DNA of 18,220 nt from Candidatus Woesearchaeota archaeon (GTDB lineage Archaea > Nanobdellota > Nanobdellia > Woesearchaeales > JACPBV01), in contig JAHWIN010000020.1 in assembly GCA_019322475.1 (NCBI GenBank), positions 1-18,220 of the forward strand, written 5' to 3'. Under the pieces are notes generated by a model that was given only the letters and a program-made list of their open reading frames with translations, was not told the DNA's origin and made no database searches. The position numbers were made by a program, and so were the translations under genes. Below, in pieces: positions 14,029 to 18,220 of this stretch. How positions within the stretch are numbered: the stretch's first letter is position 1; each line of letters opens with the position of its first letter.

Positions 14029-14623
14029 AAAGTGTATAAAAATGTATGAAAATAAATATAAGAATCCCACCAACACGAAAATAGGCCCCTTATGGGACTT
14101 CATTCAGCTTTTAGCCGATCTGGATAAGGAGATTGAGCTTTTTGCGATGGGTGGAACAGCGATGGTGCTTGGAAACATCAAGGAAGCTACAAAAGATATA
14201 GACTTTTTGACAACCTCTGATTATGAAACAGTAAAAAGCTTATTCAAATTGGCAGGTCTCGAAGAAAAAAGCAGTTCAAAATTATGCAACATATGGTACT
14301 TGGAAGGCACGAGATTAGATATTTTTTATGATGAGTTCATTATGGGCATAACCCTTCCTGATGACTGGAAAGATTTATCTGAAAAGATAGATAAGGTAGG
14401 AAAAGTAAAATTGTATATATTAAACTGGTTTGATATCATCATAACCAAGATAGCAAGGTCAGAGCAAAGGGACATAGAGGATATAATGAAGATAATGTCT
14501 AAGGCTAAGATTGATCTGGCTAAGCTAAAGAAAAGGTATTATGGTCTGGCTGAGGTATCTTTGATAAACAGCTATGACATTAAGTTTAAGCATCTGGAAA
14601 AGCAGCTGCAAAAGAGAAGATGA
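14024..14623 (+). CDS. Nucleotidyltransferase-fold protein (DUF6036/AbiEii-like)
   Basis: A 199-residue protein of the DNA polymerase beta-like nucleotidyltransferase superfamily. The N-terminal segment leads to FAMGGTAMVLGNIKEATKDIDFL, which contains the GG(T)AM helix start (43-47) and a DxD-type metal pair (D58, D60). A third acidic strand appears in TRLDIFYDEF (about 103-112). Later TKIARSEQRDIEDI matches the K...R..D.ED signature seen in DUF6036 and AbiEii-like proteins. Family members act as toxins (tRNA or GTP modification) or as antitoxins in two-gene systems. Its TGA overlaps the ATG of the next gene (ATGA), so the two are translationally coupled. It has its own TATA box and a palindromic operator over the start. 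Base composition is more AT-rich than the housekeeping neighbours, consistent with acquisition. Confidence 0.75.
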   Translation: MKKCIKMYENKYKNPTNTKIGPLWDFIQLLADLDKEIELFAMGGTAMVLGNIKEATKDIDFLTTSDYETVKSLFKLAGLEEKSSSKLCNIWYLEGTRLDIFYDEFIMGITLPDDWKDLSEKIDKVGKVKLYILNWFDIIITKIARSEQRDIEDIMKIMSKAKIDLAKLKKRYYGLAEVSLINSYDIKFKHLEKQLQKRR

Positions 14624-15276
14624 TAAGTTCAAGATTGATGAAGGATCTGGAAAAGGAAGGCTTTAGGCTAGATTTCCCTTCTTATGGCTCAAACGAAGAT
14701 AAGATCATAGGGATCTTGGAAGAGGATAATCCAAGGTTGGATTTGGCCCTGCCGCTCTTATTAAGGTACAGGTTTGATTACAAAAAAATAATCTTAGGTT
14801 TATCTAAGGGTAGGCCTGCAGGGATAGCCAAAAAAAGGATCAAAAAGTTAAATAAGGCAATCTTGATTAGCGATAGGATATTCTTAGAAGAAAATATCAG
14901 TAAGAAGCACCTGCAGGCTATAATGGGCAGGCATGGCCTAAAGGCAAAGATTGCAAAAGATGAATACGCCTATTTCCATTCCTCCTTCAGGGAATTTACT
15001 AGGGCATCAGATCTGGATTCCGAGAAAAGATTGACAAGGCAGCTTAAGCTCAGGGGGAAACTTAATACTAATAAGGCATTATCAGCTCTCTTTTCCCCTG
15101 CAAAGATAAGGATAATGGGCAGCATATTCAACCATGCACCCATAACCAATACAGAATTAAAATATTATTATAAGGCCATACGGCCCCTGTCTAAGGCGAT
15201 ACTGAATGAGAATCTGCAGGATTACATAAGGATAATAGAGTCAAGCAAAAAATATTCCGTTAAAAAAGGCGATTAG
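14620..15276 (+). CDS. Unknown partner of the nucleotidyltransferase gene
   Basis: A 218-residue protein whose ATG overlaps the previous stop by 4 bases. It is basic and largely helical. The N-terminal part (MISSRLMKDLEKEGFRLDF) and middle are unassigned. The C-terminal part (about 150-215) reads NKALSALFSPAKIRIMGSIF, then HAPITNTELKYYYKAIRP and LNENLQDYIRIIESSKKY, which looks like a winged-helix or helix-turn-helix domain similar to the relatives found beside such nucleotidyltransferases. If so, it would be the DNA-binding, antitoxin-like member acting on the palindrome at 14009-14028. There is no membrane segment or signal. Its stop lies 7 bp from the displaced cysS end that runs toward it. 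Which protein is toxin and which antitoxin is not decided by the sequence. Confidence 0.55.
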   Translation: MISSRLMKDLEKEGFRLDFPSYGSNEDKIIGILEEDNPRLDLALPLLLRYRFDYKKIILGLSKGRPAGIAKKRIKKLNKAILISDRIFLEENISKKHLQAIMGRHGLKAKIAKDEYAYFHSSFREFTRASDLDSEKRLTRQLKLRGKLNTNKALSALFSPAKIRIMGSIFNHAPITNTELKYYYKAIRPLSKAILNENLQDYIRIIESSKKYSVKKGD

Positions 15277-15283
15277 CCCATCA

Positions 15284-15385
15284 TTAACCTTTCCTTAAGA
15301 CAGGCCCCCCTTCCCCGTCAGATATAGAAAACCCTTTCTCTTTTATGCTGTCCCTTATCATGTCTGCTTTTTTCCAGTCTTTATT
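15284..15385 (-). pseudogene. Displaced 3' end of cysS
   Basis: In the cysS frame this stretch encodes NKDWKKADMIRDSIKEKG, FSISDGEGGP and then VLRKG and a stop at 15284-15286. The first 28 residues equal the end of the intact cysS, but the last residues differ (VLRKG here, FLKKTQG there). Bases 15302-15385 match 16339-16422 at 83 of 84 positions; the single difference is synonymous. It is best read as the original cysS end, cut off when the Bro-N unit inserted. Confidence 0.8.
15302..15385. repeat. 84-bp direct repeat, distal copy
   Basis: Pairs with 16339-16422, offset 1037 bp, with one mismatch (15368 versus 16405). The stop codon of the Bro-N gene (15381-15383) lies inside this copy. Confidence 0.9.
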
Positions 15386-16229
15386 CCTTGTTCTTGTGCT
15401 GGAGTTTTTTCTTTCTATCATCAATAGAAAGATAGTTTTGTTTTGTACTTACAGGACGGCCCAATTCCTTTTCAGCATCAATACGGGCGTTTCCTGCTAC
15501 CCTTCCGCCTCTCTTGGCAATATCCCTGCTTTTATCAAAATTTTCCGGTCTTTCTTCTTGTGAAAGCTCAGTTGTCATACGCTCTCCAAGCATAGTAAAG
15601 ATTAGCTCTAAATCATTCATATGGTCTCTCAAATTGGCTTTTGACTTTTTTGGCAGATTCTTGAAATCTTTATACTCGCCTGGATTCATTCCAAACGTGG
15701 CTTTGGAAATCTCTGCTGTAAGGATGGCAAAATCCCTCTTTTCTTCAATGCCTCTTTCCCTCCATTCATCTGTCAGATTCTGCCTTATGGCGATGCCCCT
15801 CAATCTTTTATCGATCCAATCCTTGGGATAACCTTTTGCTGAGTAGATTTCCTTCATCCTTTCCTGTGCAAGTTCAGGATTTTCTATCTCCTGTACCCTG
15901 TCATAACCTACTTGAGCTAACCATATCTTGAATGGCTCTGCTTTCCTGGATGGGACAGACTGGATTAGCCTAAAAGCTCCCTTTGTAGATACACAGTTAA
16001 TTCTTTGTTTTCCTCCTTGTGTAGCTATTTCAAGGGGGGTGGCAATTTGCCCCCACCCTTCTTTAAAGCCTTCATCCCTCCTCCTCATGTCCTTTAAATA
16101 GCCAGAAGGGTCTTTAGAATCAGTTAAGGCTCCGACTATATCAACAGCTGCAAACCACCATTCATCATTAAACCAGGTTCTGCGTATTTTTTTGCTTTGG
16201 AATACAACTAATGCTTTGTCTGAATCCAT
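15381..16229 (-). CDS. Bro-N domain protein (DinD/phage antirepressor-like)
   Basis: A 282-residue protein. The N-terminal domain (about 1-110) shows the Bro-N pattern: VVFQSKKIRRTWFNDEWWFA, AVDIVGALTDSKDPSGYLKDM, then CVSTKGAFRLIQSVPSRKAE, PFKIWLAQVGYDRVQEIENPE. Such domains bind DNA in viral Bro proteins and phage antirepressors. The C-terminal half, with LRGIAIRQNLTDEWRERG, FGMNPGEYKDFKNL, NDLELIFTMLGE and STKQNYLSI, resembles DinD-like proteins. The gene has its own TATA box (16255-16265) and ends with a stop inside the displaced cysS copy, so its last codons depend on the insertion. Its role is unknown: a regulator of a mobile element or a stress-response protein. It is foreign to the locus, as the flanking cysS duplication shows. 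Confidence 0.85.
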   Translation of the reverse strand: MDSDKALVVFQSKKIRRTWFNDEWWFAAVDIVGALTDSKDPSGYLKDMRRRDEGFKEGWGQIATPLEIATQGGKQRINCVSTKGAFRLIQSVPSRKAEPFKIWLAQVGYDRVQEIENPELAQERMKEIYSAKGYPKDWIDKRLRGIAIRQNLTDEWRERGIEEKRDFAILTAEISKATFGMNPGEYKDFKNLPKKSKANLRDHMNDLELIFTMLGERMTTELSQEERPENFDKSRDIAKRGGRVAGNARIDAEKELGRPVSTKQNYLSIDDRKKKLQHKNKE

Positions 16230-16254
16230 CTCAATTCTCTTTGGTCAATTGAAG

Positions 16255-16265
16255 TAAAAAATATA
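16255..16265 (-). promoter_or_regulatory. TATA box of the Bro-N gene
   Basis: TATATTTTTTA on the minus strand, centred about 31 nt before ATG 16229. It lies within the inserted unit, so the gene brings its own promoter. Confidence 0.45.
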
Positions 16266-16314
16266 GCATCATATGAATCCACCTTACTTGGTTTCTGCCT
16301 GACTCTTTATAGTA

Positions 16315-17712
16315 TTATCCCTGCGTTTTCTTCAAAAAAGGCCCCCCTTCCCCGTCAGATATAGAAAACCCTTTCTCTTTTATGCTGTCCCTTATCATGT
16401 CTGCCTTTTTCCAGTCTTTATTTCTCCTTGCCTCTTCCCTTTTCCCGGCAAGCTTCATTATCTCTTCAGGTATCTTCTCTTTCTTCCTGAACTCCATGAC
16501 CCCCATTACCTTATTCACATCCTTCATGAACGACATGACCTTTGAGCTGTCTTTCCTGCTCAGCCTTAATTTGTTCACATCCTTCATGAAATCAAAGATT
16601 ACGGCAAGCGCCTCGGATATGTTAAGGTCATCGTCCATCTTGATCTCAAAGGCAGCCCTGGCCTCCTTGATCAGCTCGTCTATGTTCCCCACATCCTCCT
16701 TGCAGTTCATCCCTTCAAGGGAAAAGACAAAGTTATCCATCCTTTCTACAGCCTTCTTTGCAGCCTCCAGCCCCTTGAACGTAAAGTTAAGCTTCTGCCT
16801 GTAATGCACGCTTAGAAGAAGGTACCTTATGGCTGCTGCATCATGCCCTTTGTCAAGAAGGTCCCTTAATGTGAAGAAGTTCCCCAGGGATTTGCTCATC
16901 TTCTTCCCCTCGACTATAAGATGCTCGTTATGCAGCCAGTAATTCACGAATCTTTTCCCTGTATATGCCTCTGACTGCGCAATCTCGTTCTCATGATGCG
17001 GAAAAACAAGGTCTATGCCTCCTGTGTGTACATCAAAGGTCTTTCCCAGGTATTTCATGGACATGACGCTGCATTCAAGATGCCATCCCGGCCTTGCCTT
17101 CCCGAATTTCGTGTCATAATATATCCCTCTTTTCAGCTCGTCAAGCCTTGACCTCTTAAGCAAGGTAAAATCGCCCGGATGGTCTTTTTCATACTCATCT
17201 AAATCTACTCTTGCCCCTGCCTTCATCTGCGAAAGGTCAACCCTGCTTAATTTCCCGTAATCCTTGAATTTTGATATGTCAAAATACACAGAATTAAGCT
17301 TCTCATAAGCAAACCCTTTTTTGACAAGAGCATCGACAAAATCCATCATCTCCCTGACATGCTCTGTTGCCTTGGGGTATATGTCAGCCTTCTCTATCTT
17401 TAAAGCCTTAAGGTCCTCAAAAAAGGCCTTTGTATACTTCTCTGTAAGCTTCTTAAGGCTCACCCCCTCCTTTGCAGAATCCCTTATCGTCTTGTCATCG
17501 ATATCAGTAAGGTTCATGACATGCTTTACCTTAAGCCCCTTGTACTTCATATACCTCTTAAGAAGGTCCACAAACACATAGTTCCTGAAGTTGCCTATAT
17601 GGGCAAAGTTATACACCGTCGGCCCGCAGCTGTACATCCCTATCTTTCCATCTATGATAGGCTTCAGCACCTCTTTCCTCCTGCTTAGCGTGTTGTATAC
17701 GGTAAGTGCCAT
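16315..17712 (-). CDS. cysS: Cysteinyl-tRNA synthetase
   Basis: A 465-residue class I enzyme that charges tRNA-Cys. It begins MALTVYNTLSRRKEVLKP, with the zinc-ligand Cys in YSCGPTVYN (C29) and the HIGN signature at 38-41. The zinc and substrate region GWHLECSVMSMKYLG is followed by DVHTGGIDLVFPHHENEIAQSEA and KMSKS (271-275). A C-terminal helical anticodon-binding region ends GEGGPFLKKTQG. The start is ATG 17712: the TTG three codons upstream has no support and a TATA box (17738-17745) is about 29 nt before the ATG. The last 8 codons differ from those of the displaced copy at 15284-15385, so the present C-terminus seems to have been supplied by the Bro-N unit. All catalytic motifs are intact, so the enzyme is expected to be functional. 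Confidence 0.95.
   Translation of the reverse strand: MALTVYNTLSRRKEVLKPIIDGKIGMYSCGPTVYNFAHIGNFRNYVFVDLLKRYMKYKGLKVKHVMNLTDIDDKTIRDSAKEGVSLKKLTEKYTKAFFEDLKALKIEKADIYPKATEHVREMMDFVDALVKKGFAYEKLNSVYFDISKFKDYGKLSRVDLSQMKAGARVDLDEYEKDHPGDFTLLKRSRLDELKRGIYYDTKFGKARPGWHLECSVMSMKYLGKTFDVHTGGIDLVFPHHENEIAQSEAYTGKRFVNYWLHNEHLIVEGKKMSKSLGNFFTLRDLLDKGHDAAAIRYLLLSVHYRQKLNFTFKGLEAAKKAVERMDNFVFSLEGMNCKEDVGNIDELIKEARAAFEIKMDDDLNISEALAVIFDFMKDVNKLRLSRKDSSKVMSFMKDVNKVMGVMEFRKKEKIPEEIMKLAGKREEARRNKDWKKADMIRDSIKEKGFSISDGEGGPFLKKTQG
16339..16422. repeat. 84-bp direct repeat, copy inside cysS
   Basis: Encodes cysS residues NKDWKK through GEGGP. Matches 15302-15385 at 83 of 84 positions. Identity stops sharply on both sides. 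Confidence 0.9.
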
Positions 17713-17737
17713 ATTAATCAAGTATGATGTATGCCTG

Positions 17738-17745
17738 ATTTATAA
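17738..17745 (-). promoter_or_regulatory. TATA box of cysS
   Basis: TTATAAAT on the minus strand, centred about 29 nt before ATG 17712. The left target duplication of the neighbouring MITE-like element starts 8 bp upstream. Confidence 0.5.
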
Positions 17746-17760
17746 GTTTTTTGCAATCCG

Positions 17761-17929
17761 AGGGGTTGTTGCGGAATGATGGGTTAGCGCCATTTATGCG
17801 AGGCTTATTGATGCTTATATGAAGCCGACAGGGGGGTTGGACCCGTCGGGGGATGTCGGCTATCACTAAAAACAGTAGAGCCGAGCCAGGCACTAACCCC
17901 GACTGAAAGGAGAATTCCGCAACAACCCC
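17761..17929. mobile_element. About 168-bp MITE-like element with an 8-bp target duplication
   Basis: Perfect 16-bp terminal inverted repeats GGGGTTGTTGCGGAAT (17762-17777) and ATTCCGCAACAACCCC (17914-17929). GCAATCCG occurs directly outside (17753-17760 and 17930-17937), an 8-bp target duplication; one unpaired A (17761) lies between the left copy and its repeat. The interior can fold further, with GGGTTAG/CTAACCC as a second long-range stem, GCCGACA/TGTCGGC and GGCTT/AAGCC hairpins, and is more GC-rich than the flanks. No coding frame. A non-autonomous element of a different family from the one at 11113-11377. Confidence 0.8.
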
Positions 17930-17995
17930 GCAATCCGCAGACGTCTTTTTTTCTCACAAATAAGTTAGTCACCACATTTATTCAGGGCTTTGTTG

Positions 17996-18220
17996 TCAGT
18001 TCCTTACCATCCCAGGGACAGCAAACAAGGCTATAAGCGACAATATCCCAAAATGAGGAAATTCAAGCCTCTTTGTGATGATCAGAGTAAGAAAAACATC
18101 AAAGGCAGCGATAAAAAGAAAGATATAAGCAAGATAGGTAAGCTTAAACCTGTAATCCATAAGATTAAACCTTTTCCAGTTCTTCCTCAAAGCAGCATAG
18201 AAGATTATGCCCAACGCCAG
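17996..18220 (-). CDS. Membrane protein, C-terminal part, cut by the right edge
   Basis: The frame is open to the last base of the window, so the N-terminus is missing. The visible 74 residues read LALGIIFYAALRKNWKRF, a basic loop, a strong membrane helix (about LTYLAYIFLFIAAFDVFLTLIIT), a short KRLEFPHFG loop and a final helix (ILSLIALFAVPGMV) ending MVRN. At least two and probably three membrane helices are therefore present at the C-terminal end. A TTG at 18214 could serve as a start for a small protein, but no ribosome site or promoter supports it. The family is not recognisable from this fragment. A T-rich stretch at 17943-17953 lies downstream, on the plus strand. Confidence 0.55.
   Translation of the reverse strand: MALGIIFYAALRKNWKRFNLMDYRFKLTYLAYIFLFIAAFDVFLTLIITKRLEFPHFGILSLIALFAVPGMVRN

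Larger units (their letters stand above)
15302..16338 (-). mobile_element. Bro-N unit inserted in the 3' end of cysS (about 1.04 kb)
   Basis: The period between the two 84-bp repeats is 1037 bp. It contains one gene, its promoter and a replacement cysS C-terminus (FLKKTQG). Target duplication with repair of the host gene end is what site-specific elements produce on entering gene 3' ends, but no integrase is encoded here, so mobility is either in trans, by homologous recombination, or by the Bro-N gene's own unknown mechanism. The bounds depend on which repeat copy is assigned to the element. Confidence 0.6.

Noticed and set aside
17758..17937. A structured noncoding RNA (SRP RNA, RNase P RNA) upstream of cysS
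   Set aside because: None of the conserved SRP or RNase P motifs is present. Inverted repeats with direct repeats exactly outside them fit a transposable element better.
1..18220. CRISPR arrays or rRNA genes
   Set aside because: No regularly spaced repeat and no rRNA signature was seen on either strand.

Overview
The window looks like a chromosome segment of a small-genome archaeon, most likely a DPANN lineage close to Woesearchaeota/Pacearchaeota. Supporting signs are a TadA/TadC-type secretion pair, an archaeal RFC large subunit, an archaeal-type glycyl-tRNA synthetase, AGG/ATA-rich codon use, TATA boxes about 24-31 nt before many start codons (leaderless transcripts), and GGTGAT/GAGGTG ribosome-binding sites where a leader exists. 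The lineage is inferred from gene content and style, not from a marker-gene tree.

Layout from left to right. Bases 1-400 hold an open frame leaving the left edge and a 44-residue Cys-rich protein. Bases 465-1733 encode a membrane-anchored thioredoxin-fold-like protein with a His-rich tail. Divergent from it is an operon of a 47-residue ribbon-helix-helix protein, a secretion/pilus ATPase and a large TadC-like membrane protein (1896-6513). Next, on the minus strand, are a tRNA-Phe gene, an OB-fold protein and glyS (6636-8819). A Cys-rich lipoprotein (8992-9855) meets the RFC large subunit (9859-11064) tail to tail. valS (11423-13840) follows, then a nucleotidyltransferase-like gene pair (14024-15276), a Bro-N gene (15381-16229), cysS (16315-17712) and the end of a membrane protein at the right edge.

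The most striking feature is the tRNA-Phe(GAA) gene at 6636-6872 (minus). It reads as a complete 74-nt tRNA only after removal of five introns (27, 21, 52, 32 and 31 nt) at positions 4/5, 30/31, 37/38, 46/47 and 52/53. Each junction has a bulge-helix-bulge (BHB) splicing motif: four have a full 4-bp central helix and one has 3 of 4 pairs. All acceptor, anticodon and T-stem pairs of the spliced product are Watson-Crick. Two internal exons are only 6 and 7 nt long.

Three further structures mark recent DNA mobility. A 265-bp element with long inverted repeats and a 9-bp target duplication splits the divergent rfcL/valS promoter region. A roughly 168-bp element with 16-bp inverted repeats and an 8-bp target duplication sits just upstream of the cysS promoter. 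A roughly 1.04-kb unit carrying a Bro-N gene lies between two 84-bp copies of the cysS 3' end (83/84 identical), apparently having inserted into cysS and supplied a new C-terminus. The nucleotidyltransferase pair has a perfect 20-bp palindrome over its start codon, like an autoregulated toxin-antitoxin or defence pair.
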